Assembly: GCA_903900975.1 (NCBI GenBank)
Contig: CAIUPE010000041.1
Coordinates: forward strand, 1-36,505
DNA length: 36,505 nucleotides
Direction of reading: 5' to 3'
Source: an uncultured Hyphomicrobiales bacterium
GTDB lineage: Bacteria; Pseudomonadota; Alphaproteobacteria; Rhizobiales; Beijerinckiaceae
Shown here: positions 9,931 to 18,804 of the stretch, in pieces
Layout of the letters: the number at the start of each line of letters is the position of its first letter
Position numbering within the stretch: the stretch's first letter is position 1
Position numbers and translations under genes: made by a program
Notes under the pieces: generated by a model
The model's database searches: none
Told to the model about the DNA's origin: nothing
The model's input: only the letters and a program-made list of their open reading frames with translations

Positions 9931-9941
9931 TCTTGGCCCTA

Positions 9942-12422
9942 ATGGCAAAACCAACCGGAACGCCGCCACACGATCCTCAAGCACTTGAGCGGACCTTAAA
10001 CCGAAGGCTCGCACAGGCTGGCTGTGTTGTCGCGTTTGAACGCGCTTGGCCGTTCCTTGTTTTAGCAATTTCAACGTTAGCGCTTTTTCTGGCACTCGTG
10101 TGGTCAGGACTTTTCGGCCTCTTGCCACTAGGGGCGCGGATGGTGGGCGTGTTTGGCTTTGCTACCATAGGCCTAGCCGCGTTCTTCTTGGCCTTTCGCT
10201 TCGGCCAAGCCCAATTTCACGAAAGTATTGCACGGCTGGACCGTGATTTGGGACTTCCGCACCATCCGGTGGCAACCGTGCTGGATCAGGCTATTCCGAG
10301 CAATGCCGATGCTTTAACGCTCGCTTTGTGGCGGGCCAACCAGCAGGCGGCCTATGCCCAGATTGCAACGCTTCGCGTGAGAGCACCAGAATCACGGCTG
10401 GTCGGCCTTGACCCTTATGCGTTACGCTTCATTTTTCCTTTGTTGGCCTTTGCCGCCTATTGGATTGCAGGTCCCGAGCGTGAAGCCCGGTTGGCCGAAG
10501 TTTATAACTGGGAAACGGTTGCAACACCGGTTGAAGCCGCCCGTCTCGATGCTTGGATCGACCCACCCGCCTATACCCATGTCCCTCCCATCCTGATCGG
10601 GTTGACGTCCAACCCCGCAGGCGGAAAGAAGCCTTACGCGGTGCCTGCAGGATCGGAGCTGGTGCTGCGTAGCTCCGATCCGTCAGGCGTCGTGGTTTCA
10701 GCGTCCGACGGGCTTGAGGCGAAAAACAATGCAGCATCGGCGTTCGCAGCCACTGGTCGTGAATGGCGATGGATCCTTCGTTCAGCGTCTAGCCTGCGTA
10801 TCCGAATGGGCGGCCTGACCGTTCCCGCCCTCACCTTCGATGTCATTCCGGATCAACCACCCGCTATCGCGATGACCGAGCCACCTTCCGTGAGCGAAAC
10901 AGGCGTTACCCTTGCTTATCGCGCAACCGATGATTACGGCATCGCCAGCGGTTATATTCGGCTCGCCCATCCGCGAATAGGCCAGCATATCTTGGCAGGC
11001 AATCACCCCCCCTTGGTGGCGCCACCCATCCTCTCGCTTGTGCTGCCCTCCGACGTCCGATTAGGCCAAGCGCAAACCAAAATTGAAATCTCCGATAGCC
11101 CTTGGGCAGGAGCAACGGTAGATCTTAGCCTCTCGGTGCGGGACGACCTTCGGCAAGAAGCGGTCACCCCTCCGGTTGAGGTTCAACTGCCGCAGCGTTT
11201 TTTTGCCAACAGTCTGGCCCGTGCCCTGATTGAACAAAGGCGTATTCTCGCACTGGCCCCCGATCTCAGACCGCAGGTGAATGAGGCTTTGCGAGCTCTA
11301 CTAATTGCCCCCGACGAATTTATGCCGGAAGCCGGATATTATCTCGGCCTTCGTGCCATCGAACGCCGTCTCCATCGCGCGGAAACAGATGCCGATTTAC
11401 TCGACACGGTCGATTCCCTCTGGCAGCTCAGTCTTGCGATTGAAGACCACGAACAGGGCGACGAGAAAAAGGCGCTCGATTCCGCCCGTGAAGCGCTCAA
11501 AAAGGCGCTTGAGAACGGTGCATCCCCTCAAGACATCAAAGTGCTGACCGATCGGCTAAAAACGGCGCTGGATGCCTATCTGAAATCCTACGCCGCCAAA
11601 GCACGTAAAAACCCGAACGAAGCGAGCGATCGCCATCAGCCTCCCGGCAAAATGGTTCGCCCGGAAGAACTGCAGGCCATGATCGACCAGATGAACGATC
11701 TCGCCAAGCGCGGTGACACCCAAGATGCCAGCCGAATGCTGGAAGCGCTGACGTCGATCTTGCAGCAACTGCAAAGTTCCGAGCCGCAAATGGCGGATCC
11801 CTCCTCGCAGGAGATGAATGACGCACTGGATGAACTCGACACGCTGATGCGTGACCAGCGCGCGTTGCGTGATGATACTTTTCAGCAGGGCAAAAATGGC
11901 CAAGAGTCTGCCGAGGATCAAAAAAAGTTAGGGGACCGGCAGAACGAATTGGAAAAGCGCCTCCAAACCTTGCGGGATCGCATGAATAAATCCGGTGCGC
12001 CTGATAATGACGCGTTTGGCGAAGCCGAAAGCGCCATGAAGCAGGCGGAAGGGGCAATTGGCGAAGGTGATGATCAAGGGGCCATCGGCGCACAAGGCAG
12101 CGCCATCGACGGTTTACGCAAAGGGGCGCAGGCCCTCGCAAAATTGCTCGACGGGAATTCCTCCGGCAAAGGACAAGGCCGCCGACCCGGCAACCAGAAC
12201 CAGCAAGGTGACGGCAACGAGTCCGCCGATGATAAAGACCCGCTCGGTCGTTCAACCCACCGATATGATTCAGGTACCTCGCCCCTGCAACAAGGCGGCA
12301 AAGGTGGTAGCTTGGAAAAGCGTAGCCGCGAAGTCGTTGAGGAGCTTCGTAAGCGCCTCGGCGAGCCCGACCGTACACCTGACGAGCTCAATTATCTCCG
12401 CCGCTTGCTTGAGCGGAATTAG
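9942..12422 (+). CDS. TIGR02302/DUF4175 family large membrane protein
   Basis: 826 aa from the ATG at 9942; a TTG three codons earlier is possible. Function is unknown. Two or three hydrophobic segments lie in the first ~190 residues (about 35-90 and 160-180). A long mostly soluble region with beta-rich character follows. The last third is charged, rich in Gln, Asp, Lys and Glu with heptad-like helices (for example MIDQMNDLAKRGDTQDASRM), ending in a Gly/Gln-rich linker and a short helix (PDELNYLRRLLERN). Position directly after lysA is typical for this family in Hyphomicrobiales. A cell-envelope role is only a guess. Confidence 0.85.
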   Translation: MAKPTGTPPHDPQALERTLNRRLAQAGCVVAFERAWPFLVLAISTLALFLALVWSGLFGLLPLGARMVGVFGFATIGLAAFFLAFRFGQAQFHESIARLDRDLGLPHHPVATVLDQAIPSNADALTLALWRANQQAAYAQIATLRVRAPESRLVGLDPYALRFIFPLLAFAAYWIAGPEREARLAEVYNWETVATPVEAARLDAWIDPPAYTHVPPILIGLTSNPAGGKKPYAVPAGSELVLRSSDPSGVVVSASDGLEAKNNAASAFAATGREWRWILRSASSLRIRMGGLTVPALTFDVIPDQPPAIAMTEPPSVSETGVTLAYRATDDYGIASGYIRLAHPRIGQHILAGNHPPLVAPPILSLVLPSDVRLGQAQTKIEISDSPWAGATVDLSLSVRDDLRQEAVTPPVEVQLPQRFFANSLARALIEQRRILALAPDLRPQVNEALRALLIAPDEFMPEAGYYLGLRAIERRLHRAETDADLLDTVDSLWQLSLAIEDHEQGDEKKALDSAREALKKALENGASPQDIKVLTDRLKTALDAYLKSYAAKARKNPNEASDRHQPPGKMVRPEELQAMIDQMNDLAKRGDTQDASRMLEALTSILQQLQSSEPQMADPSSQEMNDALDELDTLMRDQRALRDDTFQQGKNGQESAEDQKKLGDRQNELEKRLQTLRDRMNKSGAPDNDAFGEAESAMKQAEGAIGEGDDQGAIGAQGSAIDGLRKGAQALAKLLDGNSSGKGQGRRPGNQNQQGDGNESADDKDPLGRSTHRYDSGTSPLQQGGKGGSLEKRSREVVEELRKRLGEPDRTPDELNYLRRLLERN

Positions 12423-12453
12423 CATTTTTCGGAATATGACAAGGGACTGAAAG

Positions 12454-12504
12454 CCCCTCTCCTTGAAGGAGAAGGTGGCCCGCGTTAGCGGACCGGGTGG
12501 GGTG
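12454..12504. repeat. Intergenic palindromic repeat (CCCTCTCC...GGGTGGGG type)
   Basis: The unit opens with CCCCTCTCC, contains two small stems (CTCCTT/AAGGAG and a CCCGC...GCGG/CCGGG stem) and closes with GGGTGGGG, which can pair with the opening. It lies in the 199 bp between the TIGR02302 gene and yqaA. It is a familiar type of dispersed repeat in alphaproteobacterial genomes. It is open in the yqaA frame, which makes a false N-terminal extension possible in automatic annotation. Confidence 0.75.
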
Positions 12505-12621
12505 CAGACGCCAGAAATTGACGCTCCTTTTATAAAACGAATATCTCTTCGCCATTGCGTCAATTATGATAGCATTAGTGCCTCATCTGTCGGCTTCGCC
12601 GACGCCTTCGTCCAGAAGGAG

Positions 12622-13227
12622 ATGAACCTTATCGGCGAGAATCGCGTGCTCAGAAAACTTTATGACTGGATCGTTGCACTATCGGCTCGCCCGAGCGCGC
12701 CTTGGGCGTTGGCGGCAGTTGCTTTCGCCGAAAGCTCGTTTTTTATCATTCCGCCCGATGTGATGCTGGCCCCGATGGCACTCGCGCGGCCGGAGCGAGC
12801 CTGGCATTACGCCTTGGTTTGCACGCTGGGATCGGTTTTCGGCGGCATGTTCGGCTACGCCATCGGCCACCTTCTATTTGACTCCGTCGGCATGTGGATT
12901 TTGGACCTCTACAACCTCGGCGGCAAAGTCGAAGCTGTAAAGGATGCCTATGCCAAGTGGGGTGCTTTGCTTATTTTGCTCAAAGGGCTGACGCCTATCC
13001 CCTTTAAGCTTGTCACCATCGTATCAGGCGCACTCGATTATAATTTTCCACTATTTGTTCTGTTGTGTTTCATTACGCGCGGGGCACGCTTCTTTTTATT
13101 GGCCGGACTGTTGAACAAATTCGGTGAGCCGATGCGGCATTTCATCGAGAACCGTCTGGGGCTTGTTGTCGCCGGTATGGTAGCCATTTTCGTCATCGGC
13201 CTTATTGTTGCCGCCAAATTGGCTTGA
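12622..13227 (+). CDS. YqaA/DedA-like (VTT-type) inner-membrane protein
   Basis: 201 aa from ATG 12622. A GTG at 12646 would give an N-terminus LRKLYDW at residue 2, which matches relatives well and is an equally good start. The open frame extends back to 12463, but only through the intergenic repeat. Features: several hydrophobic helices, the acidic family motif FAESSFF followed by PPDV, and the GLTPIPFKLVTI re-entrant-loop motif typical of VTT/SNARE-associated proteins. Members of the wider DedA family are linked to lipid recycling and membrane homeostasis; the substrate of this YqaA branch is not established. dsbB follows after 10 bp. Confidence 0.85.
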   Translation: MNLIGENRVLRKLYDWIVALSARPSAPWALAAVAFAESSFFIIPPDVMLAPMALARPERAWHYALVCTLGSVFGGMFGYAIGHLLFDSVGMWILDLYNLGGKVEAVKDAYAKWGALLILLKGLTPIPFKLVTIVSGALDYNFPLFVLLCFITRGARFFLLAGLLNKFGEPMRHFIENRLGLVVAGMVAIFVIGLIVAAKLA

Positions 13228-13237
13228 GGATGCGCCT

Positions 13238-13744
13238 ATGACGTTCTCTCACCTCATTACGCGCTTTCATGCCGTACTCCTCGTCCTCATAGGTTCCGTG
13301 CTGACGCTTGGCGGGGCGTGGTTCATTGAGCTGGTGCTGGGCGTCAAGCCCTGCCATCTATGCCTGATCGGCCGTGTTCCCCACTATATCGGTATACCGG
13401 TGGCGGCCTTGGCGTTAATCGCCAATCAGTCATCCGTTTCCCTGCGGATGGGTCGCGCGATGCTGGCCTTACTCGCCATCGTGTTTCTGGTCGGTACCGG
13501 CATCGCTGCCTATCATTCCGGCGTTGAATTCGGGATCTTCACGGGCCCCACCGATTGCACCGGCGCGATTGAAAAAGCCGCCGATCTTCAGGACTTTTTA
13601 AAGCAGCTTCAAACCGTCAAGGTTATCCGCTGCGACGAAGTCGCCATGCGCATTTTCGGCCTGTCGCTCGCCAGTTGGAATGCTGTGATTTCATTGGGAC
13701 TGGCGGTGGTGGCAGCTTTTGGTGCCACGCTCAAAAAGGCCTAA
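13238..13744 (+). CDS. dsbB: Disulfide bond formation protein DsbB
   Basis: 168 aa from the ATG at 13238, preceded by GAGG; a longer frame starts inside yqaA. DsbB re-oxidises periplasmic DsbA and passes electrons to quinone. Four hydrophobic helices are seen. The first periplasmic pair is KPCHLC (Cys39 and Cys42), and the second pair is Cys107 (PTDC) and Cys132 (IRCDE), both as the family needs. Its stop overlaps by four bases the stop of the convergent HNH gene. No dsbA is in this window. Confidence 0.92.
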   Translation: MTFSHLITRFHAVLLVLIGSVLTLGGAWFIELVLGVKPCHLCLIGRVPHYIGIPVAALALIANQSSVSLRMGRAMLALLAIVFLVGTGIAAYHSGVEFGIFTGPTDCTGAIEKAADLQDFLKQLQTVKVIRCDEVAMRIFGLSLASWNAVISLGLAVVAAFGATLKKA

Positions 13745-14310
13745 GGTTCCAGCTCGGTATCCCAATAGAGATAATCGAGCCAGCTCTCATGCAGATAATT
13801 CGGCGGAAACAGCCTGCCATTCTGATGCAGATCAAACACAGTCGGCGCATAGGGCTTTTGCAGCGGGAACATATTAACCACGCGCGGCAGTTTATCGCCT
13901 TTGGCGAGATTGCAAGGCGAGCACGCCGCCACCACATTTTCCCAGGTCGTCTGCCCACCTTTGGAGCGCGGGATCACATGGTCAAAGGTCAGCTCATCCC
14001 GCTCGCCGCAATATTGGCACGAGAATCGATCCCGCAAAAATACGTTGAACCGCGTAAACGCTGGATGACGCGAAGGCGGAATATAAGATTTCAGCGAAAC
14101 AACCGATGGCAGGCGAATTTCCGAGCTCGGGCTGCGGATCGTCTTGTCATAAAACGAGACGATATTCACCCGATCCAGCACCACGGCTTTGATCGTATCC
14201 TGCCAGTTCCATAGGGACAAAGGATAGTAACTCAACGGCCGGAAGTCGACGTTGAGGACAAGCGCCGGACACGCTTCCGGCGAAACGGGCGGAGTGACGT
14301 GGATCGTCAA
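13741..14310 (-). CDS. HNH endonuclease family protein
   Basis: 189 aa with a TTG start preceded by AGGGAG. The HNH fold is clear: zinc ligands Cys98/Cys101 (CQYC) and Cys130/Cys133 (CSPC), the catalytic DH pair at 110-111 in TFDHVIPRSKGG, and Asn125 in WENVVAAC. The N-terminal part (LVLNVDFRPLSYYPLSLW) matches a widely conserved chromosomal family in alphaproteobacteria and cyanobacteria. It is not a homing endonuclease inside an intron, and no methylase or mobile gene is adjacent. The biological role is unknown; a housekeeping DNA function is a guess. Confidence 0.9.
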   Translation of the reverse strand: MTIHVTPPVSPEACPALVLNVDFRPLSYYPLSLWNWQDTIKAVVLDRVNIVSFYDKTIRSPSSEIRLPSVVSLKSYIPPSRHPAFTRFNVFLRDRFSCQYCGERDELTFDHVIPRSKGGQTTWENVVAACSPCNLAKGDKLPRVVNMFPLQKPYAPTVFDLHQNGRLFPPNYLHESWLDYLYWDTELEP

Positions 14311-14433
14311 CGAGCCTGCTCCCTACATCAGACAGAGCGAACGAATCTGTCGATAGGGATAATCTACATGCGATGTGTCGGAATTGTGAAGCCCGGATTG
14401 TACCGATGTAAAATTTCGTTGTCCCCGTCTAAC

Positions 14434-15315
14434 TTAGCGGGTCGGAACGGGTACTTCACCACGGTAATCATAGAAGCCGCGACCCGTTTTACGGCCTAAC
14501 CAGCCCGCTTCTACATATTTAACGAGCAAAGGGCATGGGCGGTATTTGGAATCGGCCAAGCCCTCATGCAGCACCTGCATGACAGACAGACACGTATCAA
14601 GCCCGATAAAATCGGCCAATTGCAGCGGGCCCATCGGATGGTTGGCGCCCAACCGCATCGCGGTATCAATGGCATCGACCGAGCCCACGCCTTCATACAG
14701 CGTATAAATCGCCTCATTGATCATCGGCAGCAGAATGCGGTTGACGATAAAAGCCGGGAAATCTTCCGATACCGTAATCGTCTTGCCAAGGTGAGCGATA
14801 AACGCTTTAGCGGCCTCAAACGTCGGATCTTCCGTTGCAATACCGCGGATCAGCTCGACGAGCTGCATCTTTGGCACCGGATTCATGAAGTGAATGCCAA
14901 TAAATCGGTCAGGCCGATCGGTTGCAGAAGCCAATCGCGTGATCGAAATCGAGGAGGTGTTAGAAGCCACCATCGTCTTGGCCGGAAGGGCCTTGCACAA
15001 GGCAATGAAAATCTTGCGCTTAACTTCTTCACTCTCGGTTGCGGCTTCAATCACGAGGTCGCAATCGGAAAGGTCAGTATATTCGGTGCCTGTGCTGATC
15101 AAGGCCAAGGTCGACTGACGTTGCGCTTCGGAAAGGGCTTCCTTAGCCACCAGTTTGGCGAGGTTGCCGTTAATGGTGGCTAAACCCGCCACCAATCGGT
15201 CAGCGCTCAAATCATGCAAGACGACCGAAATACCGGATTGCGCACAGACTTGCGCAATACCGGTACCCATCTGACCCGCGCCGATGATCCCGACCGATTT
15301 AATCGTGTTTGCCAT
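14434..15315 (-). CDS. hbd: 3-hydroxybutyryl-CoA dehydrogenase
   Basis: 293 aa from ATG 15315 (a TTG two codons earlier is possible). NAD-dependent oxidation or reduction between 3-hydroxybutyryl-CoA and acetoacetyl-CoA. The Rossmann motif GIIGAGQMGTGIAQ is at the N-terminus, the catalytic His lies in GIHFMNPVPKM with the partner Glu downstream (LVELI), and the C-terminal domain has NHPMGPLQLADFIGLD. It lies 71 bp downstream of etfA on the same strand, consistent with shared use in acyl-CoA metabolism. PaaH or a related acyl-CoA dehydrogenase is a possible alternative name. Confidence 0.94.
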   Translation of the reverse strand: MANTIKSVGIIGAGQMGTGIAQVCAQSGISVVLHDLSADRLVAGLATINGNLAKLVAKEALSEAQRQSTLALISTGTEYTDLSDCDLVIEAATESEEVKRKIFIALCKALPAKTMVASNTSSISITRLASATDRPDRFIGIHFMNPVPKMQLVELIRGIATEDPTFEAAKAFIAHLGKTITVSEDFPAFIVNRILLPMINEAIYTLYEGVGSVDAIDTAMRLGANHPMGPLQLADFIGLDTCLSVMQVLHEGLADSKYRPCPLLVKYVEAGWLGRKTGRGFYDYRGEVPVPTR

Positions 15316-15386
15316 GGTCAATCCGCTTCCTGTCTCGCGATGGATGAGAACGACAGCCTGCCTGGCACGCCTTCGTCAGGTGACTA

Positions 15387-16328
15387 TTAACTCGCCTTCG
15401 CGAGCTCCTTGTCAAGCTCCGGAAGCGCCGTAAACAAATCAGCGACAAGACCGTAATCCGCCACCTGGAAAATCGGGGCCTCGTCATCCTTGTTGATCGC
15501 GACGATCACTTTGGAATCCTTCATGCCAGCAAGATGCTGGATGGCGCCCGAAATACCCACCGCAATATAAAGTTCCGGCGCAACCACTTTGCCGGTCTGG
15601 CCAACTTGCCAATCGTTCGGCGCGTAACCGGCATCCACTGCTGCGCGCGACGCACCCATGGCCGCGTTGAGGCGATTAGCCACCGGCTCAATATAGGTCT
15701 TGAAATTCTCGGAATTGGCCATCGCGCGGCCACCCGACACGATGATCTTGGCCGAGGTCAATTCCGGACGATCAAGCTTGGCGAGGCTCTCGCCCTTAAA
15801 CGTAGAAATACCCGGATTAGAAGCAGCCGTCACCGCCTCAACCGGAGCCGAACCGCCCTCTTCAGCCGAAGCAAACGAGGCCGTACGGATCGTCAAAACC
15901 TTGATCTTGTCCGACGACTGCACCGTCTGCAGCGCATTGCCAGCATAGATCGGACGCTCAAACGTATCCGCCGAAATAACGCGGATCACATCCGAGACCT
16001 GCATCACATCCAGCAAAGCCGCCGTGCGGGGCAAAATGTTTTTGCCCGAGCTGGTCGAAGCCGAAACAATCGCCGCATAGTTTGGTGCGATCGATACCAG
16101 CAAGGAAGCTACCGTCTCAGCCAAGCCATTGGCATAAAGCGCGTCATCGGCCAGCAACACTTTGGCCACGCCTTTGAGCTTGGCGGCTGCGTCAGCCGCA
16201 CCCTTGGCGTTGTGGCCTGCAACCAGCACATGCACCGGATGGCCAAGGGCCAAAGCGGCGGTTAGCGCCTTAGCGGTCGTGTCCTTGACCGAAATCGAAT
16301 CGTGATCGGCGAGAAGAAGCGTGGCCAT
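15387..16328 (-). CDS. etfA: Electron transfer flavoprotein alpha subunit
   Basis: 313 aa, normal length. With EtfB it forms the FAD-containing ETF that takes electrons from acyl-CoA and other dehydrogenases and passes them to ETF:quinone oxidoreductase. The C-terminal FAD-binding domain is complete: [44 protein letters not shown] and [17 protein letters not shown]. The start codon overlaps the etfB stop by one base, so the subunits are translationally coupled. Confidence 0.97.
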   Translation of the reverse strand: MATLLLADHDSISVKDTTAKALTAALALGHPVHVLVAGHNAKGAADAAAKLKGVAKVLLADDALYANGLAETVASLLVSIAPNYAAIVSASTSSGKNILPRTAALLDVMQVSDVIRVISADTFERPIYAGNALQTVQSSDKIKVLTIRTASFASAEEGGSAPVEAVTAASNPGISTFKGESLAKLDRPELTSAKIIVSGGRAMANSENFKTYIEPVANRLNAAMGASRAAVDAGYAPNDWQVGQTGKVVAPELYIAVGISGAIQHLAGMKDSKVIVAINKDDEAPIFQVADYGLVADLFTALPELDKELAKAS

Positions 16329-17077
16329 CAGAAAACTCCTGCTTCGGTCTTGAGCTTGGAAACCAGTTCGGCAACGGAAGAAACCTTGACGCCCGCTTTG
16401 CGACCCGCAGGTTCCGCCGTGGTGACAACTTTAAGGCGCGGCGAAACATCGACTCCGTAATCGGCAGGCGTCTTTTCCTCAATCGGCTTTTTCTTTGCCT
16501 TCATAATGTTGGGCAACGAAGCATAACGCGGCTCGTTCAACCGAAGGTCGGTCGTTACAATCGCCGGTGCCTTCAGCTCAACCGTCTGCAAGCCGCCATC
16601 AACTTCGCGGGTAACAGTAAAGCTGCCATCCCCGATTTCGATTTTGGAAGCGAAAGTGCCCTGCGGCCAGCCGAGAAGAGCTGCCAACATCTGGCCCGTA
16701 GCGTTTGAATCATCGTCAATCGCCTGCTTACCGAGAATGATAAGGCCAGGGCCTTCTGCTTCCGCAACACCCTTGAGGATCTTGGCAACCGCCAAAGGTT
16801 CCACCAAATCATCGACCTTCACATGAATACCGCGATCAGCACCCATCGCCAAACCGGTACGTAGAGTTTCTGCTGCACCCGCCGGGCCAATCGATACCAC
16901 AATCACTTCGCTGGCCTTGCCAGCTTCTTTGATGCGCAATGCCTCTTCGACAGCGATTTCATCAAAAGGATTCATCGACATTTTGACATTGGCGAGATCG
17001 ACGCCCGAGCCATCCGGCTTCACGCGGATTTTAACGTTGTAATCGACAACCCGTTTTACCGGCACAATAATCTTCAT
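16328..17077 (-). CDS. etfB: Electron transfer flavoprotein beta subunit
   Basis: 249 aa from the internal ATG at 17077, where the family N-terminus [18 protein letters not shown] begins; an ATG three codons earlier is also possible. EtfB binds AMP and completes the ETF heterodimer. Typical segments include [33 protein letters not shown] (the nucleotide region) and [28 protein letters not shown], the loop that docks on dehydrogenase partners. The 180 bp upstream carry a candidate promoter. Confidence 0.97.
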   Translation of the reverse strand: MKIIVPVKRVVDYNVKIRVKPDGSGVDLANVKMSMNPFDEIAVEEALRIKEAGKASEVIVVSIGPAGAAETLRTGLAMGADRGIHVKVDDLVEPLAVAKILKGVAEAEGPGLIILGKQAIDDDSNATGQMLAALLGWPQGTFASKIEIGDGSFTVTREVDGGLQTVELKAPAIVTTDLRLNEPRYASLPNIMKAKKKPIEEKTPADYGVDVSPRLKVVTTAEPAGRKAGVKVSSVAELVSKLKTEAGVF

Positions 17078-17151
17078 CTGCTTCACCCCAGAAGGTAAGG
17101 CCCGCGCGCTATAACTAGCCCGTCCTTAAAGCCTTGAAACCTGTCGCCGCG

Positions 17152-17180
17152 AACTAATAACCGAAGACCGCCATTGTCAA
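17152..17180 (-). promoter_or_regulatory. Candidate sigma70-type promoter for etfBA-hbd
   Basis: On the minus strand a consensus -35 TTGACA (17175-17180) is followed after 17 bp by TTAGTT (17152-17157), or after 15 bp by TATTAG. It lies in the 180 bp gap between pduO and etfB. The -10 match is weak. Confidence 0.4.
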
Positions 17181-17257
17181 CGGTTTGCGCCAGGAAAGAT
17201 CGACAGAGTGCGACGGTGTTTGTCGGAATTTGACTATCAATGACCGTTGAAGGGGGC

Positions 17258-17839
17258 TTACCGCGTTTGCCCCGGCACCCAAAGCACGTCCCCCTCGCCG
17301 CGACGGTTGACATAACGCGACGCGACAAACAGAAAATCCGAAAGCCGGTTGATATAATGCAAGGCCGGCTCGCTCACGGCCTCATCGGGCAGGCTAGCCA
17401 ACTCGACCATCAATCGTTCCGCGCGACGCGACACTGTCCGAGAAACATGCAAGGCCGCAGCCGCCGCCACACCGCCCGGCAGCACAAACGAACGCAGCGG
17501 CTTCAACTCACCATTGAGAAGATCAATTTCACTTTCGATTCGGCTTACTTGCGATGCAACGATGCGCAGCGGCTCCCATGCCAGTTTTTCGCCGGTATCG
17601 GGGGTACAAAGATCGGCACCTAGATCAAACAAATCATTCTGGATGCGCCAGAGCATCGCATCGACCAACGGCTCGCTGGCTTGCGTATGAAGCCGCGCCA
17701 ACCCGATCGTGGCATTGGTTTCGTCCACCGTACCATAGGCAGCGACGCGCAAATCAAATTTCGGACGCCGCGCGCCTGTGCCCAGCGCTGTCGTTCCATC
17801 GTCGCCGCTTCGTGTATAAATTCGGTTTAAAACAACCAT
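17258..17839 (-). CDS. pduO: PduO-type cob(I)alamin adenosyltransferase
   Basis: 193 aa. Transfers the 5'-deoxyadenosyl group of ATP to cob(I)alamin to make adenosylcobalamin. Family signatures are in order: the ATP loop YTRSGDDGTTALGTG at 8-22, VDETNATIGLAR near 38, SRRAERLMVELA near 133, and INRLSDFLFVASRYVN near 163. Its position upstream of etfBA-hbd is usual in Hyphomicrobiales. No cobalamin riboswitch was recognised next to it. The unrelated CobA/BtuR family is excluded by the motifs. Confidence 0.94.
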   Translation of the reverse strand: MVVLNRIYTRSGDDGTTALGTGARRPKFDLRVAAYGTVDETNATIGLARLHTQASEPLVDAMLWRIQNDLFDLGADLCTPDTGEKLAWEPLRIVASQVSRIESEIDLLNGELKPLRSFVLPGGVAAAAALHVSRTVSRRAERLMVELASLPDEAVSEPALHYINRLSDFLFVASRYVNRRGEGDVLWVPGQTR

Positions 17840-17930
17840 CTCAATCCGCTATTTCCCGCGCGTTTTACGCAACGCCGAACCCGATCACCCGATCCACTCC
17901 GTGGTTCTACGCAGCGGCGAGGTCAGAAGA

Positions 17931-18500
17931 TCAGAAAGAATATCCGAGTTTAATGCCGAAATTGGTAAGGCCATTGTTTGGCTGACAAATATTGGCGTTC
18001 GACATGTGCTCGGCGACCGCCATCACCGATAGTTGCTTTGTGAGTTGATAGCCAAGGCCTAACGCCTCGCGGAACAACGCATTGCATCCCAGTTCTGCCC
18101 GACCTGAATCGAGGCTTGTGGTCTTGCCATCATTGATCGAACCACCAAGATCCGCCTCGATTTTAAACCGGGCGGGCAAATGCACGATCGCGGCAAAACC
18201 TGCAAAAGCCGCGCTGGTTTTACCCTGTGTATTAGCGTCAAGCCCGAGCTGCGGGTGAAGCGAGAACGACTCGGAGGTGAACGACTTGCCTAGGTCAAAC
18301 GCTGGCAACAAGGCATCCACCGACACGTCGGCGGTCCCGGCTTCGCGCCCTTCATAGCCGTGATACGCTGCGCCGATCCGAAGTTCGGCACCGGAAGCGG
18401 GCATGTCGGCCGCGCGGGAGAGGTCCGGCGAAAGGAGGACCAAAGCAGAGAAAACGGCAACAGCCGCAAATGGGCGCGCGAAGATTTGCGAAAGGGTCAT
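17931..18500 (-). CDS. PagL-like lipid A 3-O-deacylase (acyloxyacyl hydrolase)
   Basis: 189 aa. A signal peptide spans residues 1-30 (cleavage near SRA|AD), followed by alternating strand patterns of a small outer-membrane beta barrel that ends in Phe (GIKLGYSF). The C-terminal active-site pattern of PagL is visible: His165 and Ser167 in EHMSNAN, with NNGL at 175-178. PagL removes the 3-linked acyl chain of lipid A and alters LPS. The distance to pduO is 91 bp. Activity is inferred from the motif; overall identity to known PagL is probably low. Confidence 0.8.
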   Translation of the reverse strand: MTLSQIFARPFAAVAVFSALVLLSPDLSRAADMPASGAELRIGAAYHGYEGREAGTADVSVDALLPAFDLGKSFTSESFSLHPQLGLDANTQGKTSAAFAGFAAIVHLPARFKIEADLGGSINDGKTTSLDSGRAELGCNALFREALGLGYQLTKQLSVMAVAEHMSNANICQPNNGLTNFGIKLGYSF

Positions 18501-18583
18501 CTAGTGTCCGATGGTAATGCTGCGAGGCCAAGCCTTTAAATGTCGCTCCCCTCATAACACCGAATATGGAGGAGAGGAAATGA

Positions 18584-18778
18584 TCAGGAATTACTTTTCA
18601 GCCAGATTGCGCCAAGAATAATAACGATGGCAATAAATTGCAGGATAACGCGCCACCGCATCAGCGTTTGCGACAGCGAGGCACTGCCGCCGCGCAGCAT
18701 ATTGAACAGGCCCAGCGCGAGAACCACCGCCACCGCTGCAACCGCAAACGGAGCCGCCATATCCAACCAATTATCCAT
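18584..18778 (-). CDS. Small two-helix membrane protein (twin transmembrane / HIG1-like)
   Basis: 64 aa with two hydrophobic helices (about 9-28 and 42-60) joined by a loop containing MLRGGSASLSQTLMRWRV. The loop-plus-arginine pattern resembles HIG1-domain proteins, which associate with respiratory complexes in mitochondria and some bacteria. The same small gene often lies near pduO in Hyphomicrobiales. Function is unknown here. It starts 26 bp after the stop of the upstream lipoprotein gene. Confidence 0.8.
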   Translation of the reverse strand: MDNWLDMAAPFAVAAVAVVLALGLFNMLRGGSASLSQTLMRWRVILQFIAIVIILGAIWLKSNS

Positions 18779-18804
18779 CGCTTCGATCCAAAAGAGGGCT
18801 ACAA

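Noticed and set aside
11536-12378. 280-aa minus-strand open frame
   Set aside because: It lies fully inside the TIGR02302 gene; its composition is that of an antisense shadow and it matches no family I know.
13741-14310. HNH gene as a homing endonuclease or restriction system
   Set aside because: There is no intron, intein, methylase or disrupted host gene nearby, and the sequence fits a widespread chromosomal HNH family.
14299-14499. 66-aa plus-strand open frame between the HNH gene and hbd
   Set aside because: It has no ribosome site or recognisable similarity and overlaps both neighbours' ends.
14566-16265. Long plus-strand open frames (205 and 243 aa) over hbd and etfA
   Set aside because: Both are antisense shadows of well-supported minus-strand genes in GC-rich codon context.
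17078-17257. Cobalamin riboswitch next to pduO/etfB
   Set aside because: I found no B12-box-like segment; the region shows only a promoter-like pair.
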